Shown here: positions 1 through 12,296 of the stretch, piece by piece
Position numbering within the stretch: the stretch's first letter is position 1
Layout: every line of letters begins with the position of its first letter
Source: Saccharopolyspora flava
GTDB taxonomy: Bacteria; Actinomycetota; Actinomycetes; Mycobacteriales; Pseudonocardiaceae
NCBI RefSeq assembly: GCF_900116135.1
Contig: NZ_FOZX01000002.1
Location: 389,929 to 453,928 of the forward strand
Length of the DNA: 64,000 nt
Direction of reading: 5' to 3'
Position numbers and translations under genes: made by a program
Notes under the pieces: model-generated
Seen by the model: the letters and a program-made list of their open reading frames with translations, nothing else
The model's database searches: none
Told to the model about the DNA's origin: nothing

Positions 1-331
1 ACTGGTTGATCATGTCGGTGACCTGCTGCTCGGACACCGTCAGCCCGTCCTGCCGCGCGGCCTGCGCGACGAGCTCCTTGCGCACCAGCTGCCCGGCCAG
101 CGTCCGGCCCAGCTCGTCGTACTGGCCCTGCTGCCGCAGCTGGGGCTTGAGCTCCGGTTCCTTGGCCAGCACCTCGGAGAACCAGGACTGCACCTCGGAC
201 ACCGGGATGCGCTGGTCACCGACGATCGCGGCGGCACCCGCGTGACCGGGCCCCGACCCGCAACCCGACAGCAGCACACCGGCAACGGCGAGAGACGCGA
301 ACAAGCGGCCACGGCGCAGCGAGATCGTCAC
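1..331 (-). CDS. SurA-like N-terminal lipoprotein, partial (3' end outside window)
   Basis: Secreted lipoprotein, probably an outer-surface chaperone or prolyl-isomerase-like protein; only about 110 residues are inside the window. The GTG start at 331 follows GAGAGGG. The translation begins with a basic stretch (RRGR), a hydrophobic core and a lipobox LLSGC, so Cys would be lipidated. Next comes AAIVGDQRIPVSEVQSWF, the typical start of a SurA N-terminal domain, then a helical stretch (LRQQGQYDELGRTLAGQLVR). It lies 113 bp downstream of mfd on the same strand, in the neighbourhood that holds lpqU in mycobacteria. The isomerase domain, if any, cannot be seen. Confidence 0.8.
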   Translation of the reverse strand, partial: MTISLRRGRLFASLAVAGVLLSGCGSGPGHAGAAAIVGDQRIPVSEVQSWFSEVLAKEPELKPQLRQQGQYDELGRTLAGQLVRKELVAQAARQDGLTVSEQQVTDMINQ

Positions 332-444
332 GCGGGCACCCTCTCACGTCATCACCCTGAGATGAAGACTCAACACAGAACGAAGTCAACATCTCGCCAC
401 CACGACCGATCCCAGGCTCGGAAAGCTCGGTCGCTTGCCCGACG

Positions 445-4029
<3,585 letters not shown>

Positions 4030-4161
4030 GGAGCTACCTCGCAGCGGAGAAGAGCGAATGCGGACACACCTCGGCCCGGACGCGAGCGCGAGGTGGCGGC
4101 CACTCAAGCGGTGGGAACCCCAGACTACGACTCCGGGGTGACACGAACAGCCCGCCCCAGG

Positions 4162-4833
4162 TCACCGGGTCATCGGCTTGGGCTTGTGCTCCAGCCCGGA
4201 CAGCCCGTTCCAGGCGAGGTTGACCAGGTGAGCGGCCACCTCCTCCTTCTTGGGCTTGCGCGCCTCCAGCCACCACTGGCCGGTCAGCGCGACCATGCCC
4301 ACCAGCGCCTGGCTGTAGAGCGGGGCGAGCTTGGCGTCGTAGCCGCGGGCGCTGAACTGGAGCCCGAGGATGTGCTCGACCTGGCTGGCGATGTCGTTGA
4401 GCAGGCTGGAGAAGGTGCCGCTGCTGCTGGCCACCGGCGAGTCGCGGACCAGCACGCGGAAGCCGTCGGTGTTCTCGTCGATGTAGTCGACCAGAGCGTG
4501 CGCGGCCTGCTCCAGCAGCACCCGCGGGTGCCCGGCGTCGAGCGCCGAGACGATCAGGTCCAGCAGGTCGCGCATCTCGCGGTCGACCACGACCGCGTAG
4601 ACGCCCTCCTTGCCGCCGAAGTGCTCGTAGACCACCGGCTTGGAGACCCCGGCGCGGTGCGCGATCTCCTCGATGGAGGTCCCGTCGAACCCCTTCTCCG
4701 CGAACAGCGCGCGCGCCACGTCCAGCAGCTGCTGCCGTCGTTCCTTGCCCGTCATCCGGGCACGAGGCCGCGCTGGAGCCCGCGTGGGCGCCGCCGCTTC
4801 GGGCGCGTTCCGCCCACGTCTCCGTCCTGCCAC
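4162..4833 (-). CDS. TetR/AcrR-family transcriptional regulator
   Basis: DNA-binding repressor of about 223 residues. The helix-turn-helix is clear: RRQQLLDVARALFAEKGF, then GTSIEEIAHRAGVSKPVVYEHF; the rest is a variable ligand-binding domain. I chose the GTG at 4833 because AGGGTGGG precedes it by a few bases; it adds a basic Ala/Pro/Arg-rich extension of about 26 residues. A start at 4755 (MTGKERRQQLL) is also possible. A TetR gene next to mfd is also found in mycobacteria (Rv1019). It is downstream of a same-strand fatty-acid desaturase, but a strong palindrome separates them, so they need not be co-transcribed. It is a plausible regulator of that desaturase, not a proven one. Confidence 0.88.
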   Translation of the reverse strand: MAGRRRGRNAPEAAAPTRAPARPRARMTGKERRQQLLDVARALFAEKGFDGTSIEEIAHRAGVSKPVVYEHFGGKEGVYAVVVDREMRDLLDLIVSALDAGHPRVLLEQAAHALVDYIDENTDGFRVLVRDSPVASSSGTFSSLLNDIASQVEHILGLQFSARGYDAKLAPLYSQALVGMVALTGQWWLEARKPKKEEVAAHLVNLAWNGLSGLEHKPKPMTR

Positions 4834-4886
4834 TCGACCCACCCTAAGCGAGGGACCCGCACTCGCGGTGCAGGCCCGAGACACAG

Positions 4887-4920
4887 CGGTGCCCGCGCGG
4901 TGATCACCGCGCGGGCACCG
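4887..4920. terminator. Perfect 34-bp palindrome after the desaturase gene
   Basis: The two 17-bp halves are exact reverse complements with no unpaired loop, centred on TGATCA and rich in GC (arms start CGGTGCCCGCGCGG). It lies 14 bp past the desaturase stop codon, so it probably acts as a terminator or 3'-end barrier. No T run follows. Confidence 0.7.
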
Positions 4921-4933
4921 GCAGCCTGAGCGG

Positions 4934-5902
4934 TCAGCCCTTGTAGTCGGTGACCGCGATGCGCGCGAGGCGCTTCTCGTTGGGCCAGCGGACCTTCCAC
5001 GCCCAGCCGACCTTCTCGAAGAACCAGATCACCCGTGCCGAGATGTCCAGCTGGCCGCGCAGCACGCCGTGCCGCGCGCAGGTCGGGTCGGCGTGGTGCG
5101 AGTTGTGCCAGGACTCGCCGAACGACAGGATCGCCAGCGGCCAGAAGTTGGCCGCCTTGTCGCGGCTCTTGAACGGGCGCTCGCCGATCATGTGGCAGAT
5201 CGAGTTCACCGACCAGGTCACGTGGTGCAGCAGCGAGGCGCGCACCAGACCGGCCCAGAAGAACGCGGTGAGACCGCCCCAGACGGACCAGGTGATCAGG
5301 CCGCCGAGGACGCCCGGCAGCACCAGGCTCAGCGCCGTCCACAGCGGGAACAGCTTGTCGACGCGCACCAGCTCGGCGTCCTTCTTCAGGTCCGGCGCGA
5401 AGCGGTCCTGGTTGGTCAGGTCGCGCTCGAACAGCCAGCCCATGTGCGCGTACCAGAAGCCCTTGGCCAGGGCGACCGGCGAGGAGCCGAAGCGCCACGG
5501 CGAGTGCGGGTCGCCGTCGCGGTCGGAGTAGGCGTGGTGCCTGCGGTGGTCGGCGACCCAGGTGATCACCGGCCCCTGCACCGCCATCATCCCGGCGATC
5601 GCGAGAGCGATCTTGACGCCGCGGTTGGCCTTGAAGGAGCCGTGCGTGAAGTAGCGGTGGAAACCGACCGTCACGCCCAGCCCGGAGACGACGTAGAAAA
5701 CAGCGGCCAAGCCGATGTCGACCCAGCCCAGCCCCCAGCCCCACGCGGCGGGGACCGCCAGCAGGAGCGCCGCGAACGGGACCAGGACGAACAGGTACAC
5801 CGACAGGTGCCCGATCAGCGGGCGCTGCCCGGCGGTCAACGGCTTGGGTCCGGACTCACGGCTGGCTTGAGTTGGGGTCACCGACTCGGTAGCTGCGGTC
5901 AT
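4934..5902 (-). CDS. Membrane acyl-CoA (delta-9 type) fatty acid desaturase
   Basis: Di-iron membrane desaturase that introduces a double bond into saturated acyl chains to adjust membrane fluidity. The three histidine boxes are intact: HRYFTH, then DHRRHHAYSD, then SWHNSHHADP. Hydrophobic segments lie between them (LIGHLSVYLFVLVPFAALLL and others). 322 residues from the ATG at 5902, which follows GAGGTATTGAGC; an upstream in-frame ATG adds 16 unlikely residues. A short perfect palindrome about 100 bp upstream looks like an operator. Related actinobacterial desaturases (DesA3-like) take electrons from an oxidoreductase; no such gene is adjacent here. Confidence 0.94.
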   Translation of the reverse strand: MTAATESVTPTQASRESGPKPLTAGQRPLIGHLSVYLFVLVPFAALLLAVPAAWGWGLGWVDIGLAAVFYVVSGLGVTVGFHRYFTHGSFKANRGVKIALAIAGMMAVQGPVITWVADHRRHHAYSDRDGDPHSPWRFGSSPVALAKGFWYAHMGWLFERDLTNQDRFAPDLKKDAELVRVDKLFPLWTALSLVLPGVLGGLITWSVWGGLTAFFWAGLVRASLLHHVTWSVNSICHMIGERPFKSRDKAANFWPLAILSFGESWHNSHHADPTCARHGVLRGQLDISARVIWFFEKVGWAWKVRWPNEKRLARIAVTDYKG

Positions 5903-6000
5903 GCTCAATACCTCGAATGGCTTGAGGAGGTGGGAAAACTTCGGTTCCACGCCCGACGATCACGGCCTCCGCAACACCTCCACCCTACGGGACCGTAACC

Positions 6001-6012
6001 TACGCTAGCGTA
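6001..6012. promoter_or_regulatory. Candidate operator TACGCTAGCGTA upstream of the desaturase
   Basis: Perfect 12-bp palindrome inside AACCTACGCTAGCGTAAGTT, about 100 bp before the desaturase start. Size and symmetry fit a TetR-family dimer site; the TetR gene at 4162-4833 is the nearest candidate. The assignment is inference. Confidence 0.45.
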
Positions 6013-6420
6013 AGTTGTTCGATGCGAAATCGTCACCCCCCGGAGGAAAAAAAGTGGCGTGTCGCTGCATTCCGGGCGTGTCTCGGGTTCTGCGTTCACC
6101 CGATCGTCCGCATCCCGCGGTGCAACCGGACGCAGTCGATCTCCGTCCCCACGGTGTGCGCGCTCAGAACCAGCCGTGCGGGCTTCCGAGCCTGAGTCCC
6201 CGGCTGCCCAAGACACCCCGTCCGCAACGGCGGCAACCCCTCGCGCCGCCCTGCCGCCCGGCACCCCGGCCGCGGCCCGACCGCAAGCCCGATCGCGACA
6301 CCGATTCCGCCGACCACGTGATGATCTCGACAGGGCGACACCGGTCGTTGTCACGGACCGGTAAGCTCACGCTGCGGCGCCGGCGCGCAACGCCCGGTTC
6401 CGGGGGCCCGACGCGCCCGA
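6013..6420. other. Intergenic region without a recognised gene
   Basis: About 400 bp between the desaturase control region and tRNA-Gln. Open frames occur on both strands but show no family similarity, ribosome site or consistent codon use. It probably holds the tRNA promoter; I see no clear element. Confidence 0.5.
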
Positions 6421-6491
6421 TCCGCCGTGGTGTAAAGGCAGCACCTCGGATTTTGGTTCCGATGGTCCAGGTTCGAATCCTGGCGGCGGAG
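6421..6491 (+). tRNA. tRNA-Gln (anticodon TTG)
   Basis: Acceptor arm TCCGCCG pairs with CGGCGGA at the 3' end. The anticodon stem TCGGA/TCCGA encloses the loop TTTTGGT (anticodon TTG). The T arm is CCAGG-TTCGAAT-CCTGG. The 3' CCA is not encoded; the discriminator base is G. Confidence 0.95.
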
Positions 6492-6559
6492 CGAGCAGCC
6501 CTCCCGGGCCCGACGCGGTGCGCGGCGACGCGCACCGCCCGGGCAGCCCGGGAGACAAG

Positions 6560-8332
6560 GTGAACAGGGGGTGTGCGCCGCTGCGCGACGACACTGCCGC
6601 ATTGCGCGACGATCCCGTGACCACGCTGGGCGAGGTGTCCGACGCGTGGTTGGTCGGTCGTGCCCGCGAACTCAACGCCGTCGGCCAGCACGGCGACCCG
6701 GCCGGCCAGTCCAACACGCTCCGCGAAGCCGACAACCTGCTCCTCGAGGCCCAGCGCCGGGGCGAACCGCGCATCGTCGCCCAGCTGCTGCGGCACTGCG
6801 CCGCCATGCGCCTCAACACCGCCGAACTGGTCGACAGCGCCGACGAACTGCTCGACGAGCTGCTCACCCACACCAAGCGGCACGGCCTCGAAGTGCTGCA
6901 GGCCGACGCGCACGCGCTGCGCGGCCGCCGGGCGCTGCTCGTTGGCGCCGAGGACACCGCGCTCACCGAGGTCGCGCACGGCCTGGCGATGCTCGACGAG
7001 GAGCTGGCGCCCGACCGCACCCTCGGCCGCCGGTCCTGGGAGCGGCTGCTGGCGACCTCGCTGATCGACATCGGCCTGGTGCTCACCCAGCTCGGCGTCT
7101 ACGAGATGGCCGACGAGGTGATGGCCCGCGCTCACCAGCGCATCCGCGAGAGCGGCGGCCCGCACGAGATCGCCGTGCACATGATCAACCGCTGCCGGAT
7201 GCAGCTGGGCTGGGGACTGCGGCTGGAGCGGGTCGGGCTCGCCGACGAGGCGGCCAGCCAGTTCTCCACCGCCTCCGCGCTGGCCGTCGCGGTCGAGGGC
7301 CCGTGGCGGGAGTCGCTGTTCCCGCGCGTGTCCAACCGGACCGCCGCCGAGCAGATGCCGGTGCTGGGCGCCGCGCACGCGCTGGCCTCCCCCTCCGCCG
7401 ACCACATCACGCGGCTGGAGGAGATGCGCCACCTCGACCGCTCGATGCACCCGCGGGAGCAGATCATCATGGCGATCGCGCTGTCCCGCTGCCTGGTGCG
7501 CGGCGATCACCGCGACGACGCCGTGCGGGTGCTGTCGGAGACGCTGACCAGCCTCAGCCACGACTCCTCCGAGCCGACCCTGCGGATCTCGCTGGCGCGG
7601 GAGTTCGCGCTGCTCACCGAGCTCGCGCCGGACCGGCCGCGGGACGCGCTGCGCGACTACGCCCTGGAGCTGGAGACCGAGCTGTGGGCGATGCGCGAGA
7701 CGCGGGTGTCCACTTTGGCCACTCGCCTGGAGAACTCGCGGCTGAGCCACAAGCACGACGCGATCACCCGGCAGGCCCGCGAGGACCCGCTGACCGGCTT
7801 GTCCAACCGGCGCGCCCTCGACGACCGGCTGGAAACCCTGCTCAGCACGCCCGACGTGCAGCCGCTGGCGGTCGCGCTGGTCGACCTGGACGGCTTCAAG
7901 GGCGTCAACGACCGCTGCTCGCACGCCGAGGGCGACGACGTGCTGCGCACCGTGGCGAGCAACCTGCGCGACACGCTGCGCACCGACGACTTCGTCGCCC
8001 GCTACGGCGGTGACGAGTTCGTGGTGCTGCTGCCCGGCGCCACGCTCTCGGCGGCCGAGCAGGCGCTCAACCGCACCGTCGAGGCCGTCGACGGGCTGGC
8101 CCCGGAGCTCTCCCGCGGCGTGACGCTGTCGATCGGCGTGGTCGCGATGCGCCCGCAGGAGTCGGCCGCTCAGGTGCTGGCGCGCGCGGACGCCGCGATG
8201 TACCAGTCGAAGCGCAACGGCGGGAACCGCGTCACAGCACTCTCCGGAGTCAACGACCCCGCCGAACCTCCCCCGGTCGAGCAGCCCTCCGAGATCGATC
8301 AAGCCGTCTGGATCCCGCCGGACGCGCGCTGA
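6560..8332 (+). CDS. Diguanylate cyclase with TPR-like N-terminal region
   Basis: Predicted cytoplasmic enzyme that makes cyclic di-GMP from two GTP. About 590 residues: a helical, TPR-like sensor region of roughly 400 residues, a short linker (LSHKHDAITRQAREDPLTGL), then a GGDEF domain. The active-site loop YGGDEF is intact near residue 485, with metal and substrate residues in VDLDGFKGVND. An RTDD inhibitory site (RxxD) sits exactly five residues before GGDEF, so product feedback is expected. No transmembrane helix is seen. The GTG at 6560 follows GGGAG. A second protein of the same architecture lies at 62399-63886. Confidence 0.9.
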   Translation: MNRGCAPLRDDTAALRDDPVTTLGEVSDAWLVGRARELNAVGQHGDPAGQSNTLREADNLLLEAQRRGEPRIVAQLLRHCAAMRLNTAELVDSADELLDELLTHTKRHGLEVLQADAHALRGRRALLVGAEDTALTEVAHGLAMLDEELAPDRTLGRRSWERLLATSLIDIGLVLTQLGVYEMADEVMARAHQRIRESGGPHEIAVHMINRCRMQLGWGLRLERVGLADEAASQFSTASALAVAVEGPWRESLFPRVSNRTAAEQMPVLGAAHALASPSADHITRLEEMRHLDRSMHPREQIIMAIALSRCLVRGDHRDDAVRVLSETLTSLSHDSSEPTLRISLAREFALLTELAPDRPRDALRDYALELETELWAMRETRVSTLATRLENSRLSHKHDAITRQAREDPLTGLSNRRALDDRLETLLSTPDVQPLAVALVDLDGFKGVNDRCSHAEGDDVLRTVASNLRDTLRTDDFVARYGGDEFVVLLPGATLSAAEQALNRTVEAVDGLAPELSRGVTLSIGVVAMRPQESAAQVLARADAAMYQSKRNGGNRVTALSGVNDPAEPPPVEQPSEIDQAVWIPPDAR

Positions 8333-8570
8333 ACACCCCTGTCAACACATCGGGGCAAGATCACATCGGCCCAGCTAGAGGCCCGTTTCGTCCGCATCGG
8401 AACGTCCGAACGGCGGTACCATCGGCGCTGCTGCCGGAAGGGCAGGGGCGCCGGAGGTGCGGGGCGACCGGTCCGGTTACCCTTCACCCGCTTGGACGCA
8501 ACAGGCACGTCGGCCGGCGCCGGGACTCCGGACTCGGCAGGCCGCATCTAGAGATCAAGGGAGAGCGCTG

Positions 8571-10097
8571 ATGCTCCAGGGCGACACCGCCCAGCCCTCC
8601 TCTCAGCGCGCTGCTGCGCATCCGGATCCGGTCAGCACCGTGGTGCTGGCGGCCGGAGAGGGCACCAGGATGCGATCGGCGACACCGAAGGTGCTGCACC
8701 GGCTGGCCGGGCGCCCCCTCGTCGAGCACGCCGTTCGCGCCGCCGCAGGAGTCGATCCGGATCAGCTGGTCGTCGTGCTCGGGCACGGCCGCGACGCCGT
8801 CGCCGAGCACCTGAGCTCGGTCGCCGGCGCGCTGGGCCGGCCGGTCACCACCGCCGTCCAGGAGGAGCAGCTGGGCACCGGGCACGCCGTGTCCTGCGGC
8901 CTGTCCGAGCTGCCCGACGGGCTCACCGGAACGGTGCTGGTCAGCTACGGCGACGTGCCGCTGCTCGACGCCGACACGCTGCGCGCGATGCTCGACGAGC
9001 ACGCGGGCACCGGCAACGCCGTCACGGTGCTCACCGCGGTCGTCGACGACCCGACCGGCTACGGGCGGATCACCCGCGACGCCGACGGCCAGGTCACCGG
9101 CATCGTCGAGCAGAAGGACGCCACGCCCGAGCAGGCCGAGATCACCGAGATCAACTCCGGGGTCTACGCCTTCGACGCCGAGGTCCTCACCGGCGCGCTC
9201 AAGCGGCTGTCCACCGACAACGCCCAGGGCGAGCTCTACCTCACCGACGTGCTGTCCATCGCGCGTGGCGACGGGCTGCGCGTCGGCACTCTGATCTGCG
9301 CCGACCCGTGGCTGGTCGAGGGCGTCAACGACCGGGTGCAGCTGTCCCGGCTCGGCGCCGAGCTCAACCGCCGCCTGGTCACCGGCTGGATGCGCGAGGG
9401 CGTCACCGTCGTCGACCCGGCCACGGTGTGGCTGGACTGCGACGTGACGCTGGCCCGCGACGTGACGCTGGAGCCGGGCGTGCAGCTGCGCGCCGGCACC
9501 ACCGTCGGCGAGGGCGCGACCGTCGGCCCGGACACCACGCTGGCAGGCTGCACGATCCACCCCGGCGCCTCGGTGGTGCGCACCCACGGCGAGGGCGCGG
9601 AGATCGGCCCGAACGCGAGCGTCGGCCCGTTCTCCTACCTGCGGCCGGGCACCTCGCTGGGCACCAAGGGCAAGATCGGCACCTTCGTCGAGACCAAGAA
9701 CGCCAGCATCGGCGACGGCACCAAGGTGCCGCACCTGAGCTACGTGGGCGACGCGACGATCGGCGAGCAGTCCAACATCGGCGCCGCCACCGTGTTCGTC
9801 AACTACGACGGTGTGAACAAGCATCACACCAAGATCGGATCCCACTCTCGCACCGGAGCCGACAACATGTTCGTCGCACCGGTCGAGATCGGCGACGGCG
9901 CCTACACCGCCGCCGGTTCGGTGATCACCCAAGATGTCCCCCCGGGCGCGATGGCGGTCGCCCGCGGGAGGCAACGCAACATCGATGGCTGGGTGGCCAG
10001 GCGCCGCCCGGGCACCGCCGCCGACCAGGCCGCCCAGCGGGCTATGGGCGATGAACCGACCGATGACGCAGAGACGTCGAACGGGGAGGGACGATGA
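8571..10097 (+). CDS. glmU: Bifunctional UDP-GlcNAc pyrophosphorylase / GlcN-1-P acetyltransferase
   Basis: Makes UDP-GlcNAc, the precursor of peptidoglycan and other envelope glycans: acetylation of glucosamine-1-phosphate by the C-terminal domain, uridylylation by the N-terminal domain. The nucleotidyltransferase signature is LAAGEGTRMRSATPKVLH near residue 25. From about residue 270 there are hexapeptide repeats of a left-handed beta helix, with the conserved stretch GTFVETKNASIGDGTKVPHL. 508 residues, with a short N-terminal extension (MLQGDTAQPSSQRAAAHPDP) and an Asp/Glu-rich tail. The ATG at 8571 follows AAGGGAG. The TGA overlaps the prs start (ATGA), so the two genes are translationally coupled. 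Confidence 0.97.
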   Translation: MLQGDTAQPSSQRAAAHPDPVSTVVLAAGEGTRMRSATPKVLHRLAGRPLVEHAVRAAAGVDPDQLVVVLGHGRDAVAEHLSSVAGALGRPVTTAVQEEQLGTGHAVSCGLSELPDGLTGTVLVSYGDVPLLDADTLRAMLDEHAGTGNAVTVLTAVVDDPTGYGRITRDADGQVTGIVEQKDATPEQAEITEINSGVYAFDAEVLTGALKRLSTDNAQGELYLTDVLSIARGDGLRVGTLICADPWLVEGVNDRVQLSRLGAELNRRLVTGWMREGVTVVDPATVWLDCDVTLARDVTLEPGVQLRAGTTVGEGATVGPDTTLAGCTIHPGASVVRTHGEGAEIGPNASVGPFSYLRPGTSLGTKGKIGTFVETKNASIGDGTKVPHLSYVGDATIGEQSNIGAATVFVNYDGVNKHHTKIGSHSRTGADNMFVAPVEIGDGAYTAAGSVITQDVPPGAMAVARGRQRNIDGWVARRRPGTAADQAAQRAMGDEPTDDAETSNGEGR

Positions 10098-11080
10098 CCG
10101 TGAGTGCCATGTCTGCGACCCCGAAGAAGAGCCTCAAGCTCTTCTCCGGCCGCAGCCACCCGGAACTTGCCGAGGAGGTGGCCAAGCAGCTCGACGTGAC
10201 GGTCACGCCCCAGGCCGCGTACCAGTTCGCCAACGGCGAGATCTTCGTGCGCTACGACGAGTCCGTTCGTGGCTGCGACGCCTTCGTGATCCAGTCGCAC
10301 TGCACGCCGCTGAACGACGCGATCATGGAACAGCTGATCATGGTGGACGCGCTCAAGCGCGCCAGCGCCAAGCGCATCACCGTGGTCATCCCGTTCTACG
10401 GCTACGCGCGGCAGGACAAGAAGCACAAGGGCCGCGAGCCGATCTCGGCGCGGCTGATGGCGGACCTGTTCAAGACCGCGGGCGCCGACCGGATCATGGT
10501 CGTGGACCTGCACACCGACCAGATCCAGGGCTTCTTCGACGGTCCGGTGGACCACCTGATGGCGCAGAAGCTGCTCGCCAGCTACATCAGCGAGACCTAC
10601 ACCGACCAGAACATCACCGTGGTCTCCCCCGACTCCGGTCGTGTTCGCGTCGCCGAGAAGTGGGCCGACGACCTGGGTGGCACGCCGCTGGCGTTCATCC
10701 ACAAGACCCGCGACCCCAGCAAGCCCAACCAGGTGGTCGCCAACCGCGTCGTCGGTGACGTCGAGGGCCGGCTGTGCGTGCTGGTCGACGACATGATCGA
10801 CACCGGCGGCACCATCACCAAGGCCACCGAGCAGCTGCTCGAGGCCGGTGCCAGCGACGTCATCATCGCCTCCACCCACGCCGTCCTGTCGGGCCCGGCC
10901 GTGGAGCGGCTGTCGTCCTGCGGCGCCAAGGAGGTCGTGCTGACCAACACGCTCCCCATCCCGGAGGAGCGCCGGTTCGAGAACCTGACGGTCCTGTCGA
11001 TCGCCCCGCTCGTCGCCGAGGCGATCCACCAGGTCTTCGAGGACGGCTCGGTCACCAGCCTCTTCGACGGCCGCGCCTGA
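10094..11080 (+). CDS. prs: Ribose-phosphate pyrophosphokinase
   Basis: Makes PRPP from ribose-5-phosphate and ATP for nucleotide, histidine and tryptophan synthesis. 328 residues, the normal class I length. Visible signatures: VVIPFYGYARQDKKHKGREP, the metal site VVDLHTDQIQGFFDGP, and the PRPP loop VLVDDMIDTGGTI. The ATG overlaps the glmU stop. A strong hairpin 14 bp after the stop ends the glmU-prs unit. Linking glmU and prs is common in Gram-positive bacteria. Confidence 0.97.
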   Translation: MTVSAMSATPKKSLKLFSGRSHPELAEEVAKQLDVTVTPQAAYQFANGEIFVRYDESVRGCDAFVIQSHCTPLNDAIMEQLIMVDALKRASAKRITVVIPFYGYARQDKKHKGREPISARLMADLFKTAGADRIMVVDLHTDQIQGFFDGPVDHLMAQKLLASYISETYTDQNITVVSPDSGRVRVAEKWADDLGGTPLAFIHKTRDPSKPNQVVANRVVGDVEGRLCVLVDDMIDTGGTITKATEQLLEAGASDVIIASTHAVLSGPAVERLSSCGAKEVVLTNTLPIPEERRFENLTVLSIAPLVAEAIHQVFEDGSVTSLFDGRA

Positions 11081-11093
11081 CGGTCCACCCACG

Positions 11094-11129
11094 CGAGAGG
11101 CCCCGGTCCATCTGGACCGGGGCCTCTCG
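11094..11129 (+). terminator. Intrinsic-type terminator after prs
   Basis: A 17-bp perfect stem (CGAGAGGCCCCGGTCCA and its complement) around a two-base centre, 14 bp after the prs stop. No long T run follows, as is usual at this GC content. Confidence 0.85.
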
Positions 11130-11141
11130 TCGTCTCGAGGT

Positions 11142-11302
11142 GGGGGAAGTTTTCATGAAAACTTCCGTGATCCCGAGTCGGGACGGTTTTCATGAAAACT
11201 TCCCCACCACGGGAGTCCGCAGGGACCCTCCGTCCCCACGGGGAGGGAGGTTTTCATGAAAACTTCCGTGATCGTGGGTGGGGGAGGTTTTCATGAAAAC
11301 TG
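11142..11302. repeat. Four copies of palindrome GTTTTCATGAAAAC between convergent genes
   Basis: Identical 14-bp cores at 11149-11162, 11186-11199, 11250-11263 and 11287-11300. Start-to-start spacing is 37, 64 and 37 bp, so copies 3 and 4 repeat copies 1 and 2 with a 101-bp shift. Flanks are G-rich on the left and C-rich on the right; in copy 1 the palindrome extends outward to GGAAG/CTTCC, and other copies extend less. The AT-rich cores contrast with the GC-rich surroundings. The block fills the space between the prs terminator and the 3' end of the nitroreductase gene. Confidence 0.9.
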
Positions 11303-11316
11303 TCCCCCCGCCGGGG

Positions 11317-11922
11317 TCAGAGGGTGGTGATGACCTCGTCGTAGTCGAGGCGGGGGAGCCGGTCCATCCAGGGGTTCTCGCCGGGCTTGCCGATGTTGGC
11401 GACCATGAGCGTCCGGTGGGTGCCCTCGGGGAAGAACTCGGCGTCGATGCCGGCGGCGTCGAGACCCGTCATCGGGCCGACGGCCAGGCCGGCGGCGCGG
11501 ACGCCGAGGAAGAAGTAGCCCGCCTGCAGCGTCGCGTTCAGCTTCGCGTTCTGCTCCCGGAAACCGGGGTCGGCGAAGATGTCCTTGGCCTCGGGCTTGT
11601 GCGGGAAGACCTTCGGCAGGTTCTCGTGGAACTCGGTGTCCGCGGCCAGGATCGCCACCAGCGGAGCCTGCTCGGTCTTGGCCCGGTTGCCCTCCATCAG
11701 GTGCGGCAGCAGGCGCTGTTTGGCCTCGGCGGAACGCACCAGCACGACCCGCAGCGGCTGCTGGTTCATCGAGGTCGGAGCCCACTTGACCAGGTCGTAG
11801 ATGGCCTGGACCTGCTCGTCGGTGACGGGCTCGTCGCTGAAGGTGTTGGCGGTGCGGGCCTCGCGGAACAGCAGGTCCTGGGCCTGCTGGTCGAGCACGA
11901 GCTCGGACTGGGTCGCGGTCAT
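11317..11922 (-). CDS. Nitroreductase-family protein (RutE/HadB-like, malonic semialdehyde reductase type)
   Basis: FMN-dependent NAD(P)H oxidoreductase. 201 residues with the family landmarks ARTANTFSDEPVTDEQVQAI, the motif APTSMNQQPLRVVLVRS that contacts FMN, GYFFLGVRAAGLAVGPMTG and the C-terminal NIGKPGENPWMDRLPRLDYD. These match the RutE/3-hydroxypropionic acid dehydrogenase branch rather than classical NfsB. The ATG at 11922 follows AGGAG. It is monocistronic, convergent with prs and divergent from rplY. In mycobacteria the slot between prs and rplY holds lpqT, so this is a local replacement. The exact substrate cannot be told from sequence. Confidence 0.87.
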   Translation of the reverse strand: MTATQSELVLDQQAQDLLFREARTANTFSDEPVTDEQVQAIYDLVKWAPTSMNQQPLRVVLVRSAEAKQRLLPHLMEGNRAKTEQAPLVAILAADTEFHENLPKVFPHKPEAKDIFADPGFREQNAKLNATLQAGYFFLGVRAAGLAVGPMTGLDAAGIDAEFFPEGTHRTLMVANIGKPGENPWMDRLPRLDYDEVITTL

Positions 11923-12296
11923 CGGATCACTCCTGGGACGGGGGACGAGGTCTGTCCACCCCACCGCAACATCCGTGACCGTTCAACGATTTCCGCGCTC
12001 GCCCGCGTGTAATCCGAGTCACCGATCGGGTGGGGATCCACCCGTGCGAAAACGGCTATGCAGGCACCGTTTAGACTGTTCGGGTTGCCTCGGCGAGGTC
12101 GGGACGTCCGCCCGGCGTGATCGGCGCGGTGGCACGGTGATGGTCGGTCAGGGTTCTCCTCCGGCGCACTGATGTCGCGCACTCCCTGGTGCCGCTTTTC
12201 CACCGGCGCCCGTCGATCCCTCCAGAAGCGCGCCCCACCGCCGCAGGCCAGCGAACAACTCACGTTCCGCCCGACGTCATCAAGGAGAGCACCACC
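11923..12296. other. Divergent promoter region between nitroreductase and rplY
   Basis: No supported gene in these 374 bp. A possible -10 element TAGACT at 12072-12077 faces rplY; no convincing -35 was found. AAGGAG at 12282-12287 is the ribosome site that fixes the rplY start. Confidence 0.5.

Noticed and set aside
8333..8570. Gene between the first GGDEF gene and glmU
   Set aside because: No frame with a ribosome site and sensible composition; read as the glmU promoter region.
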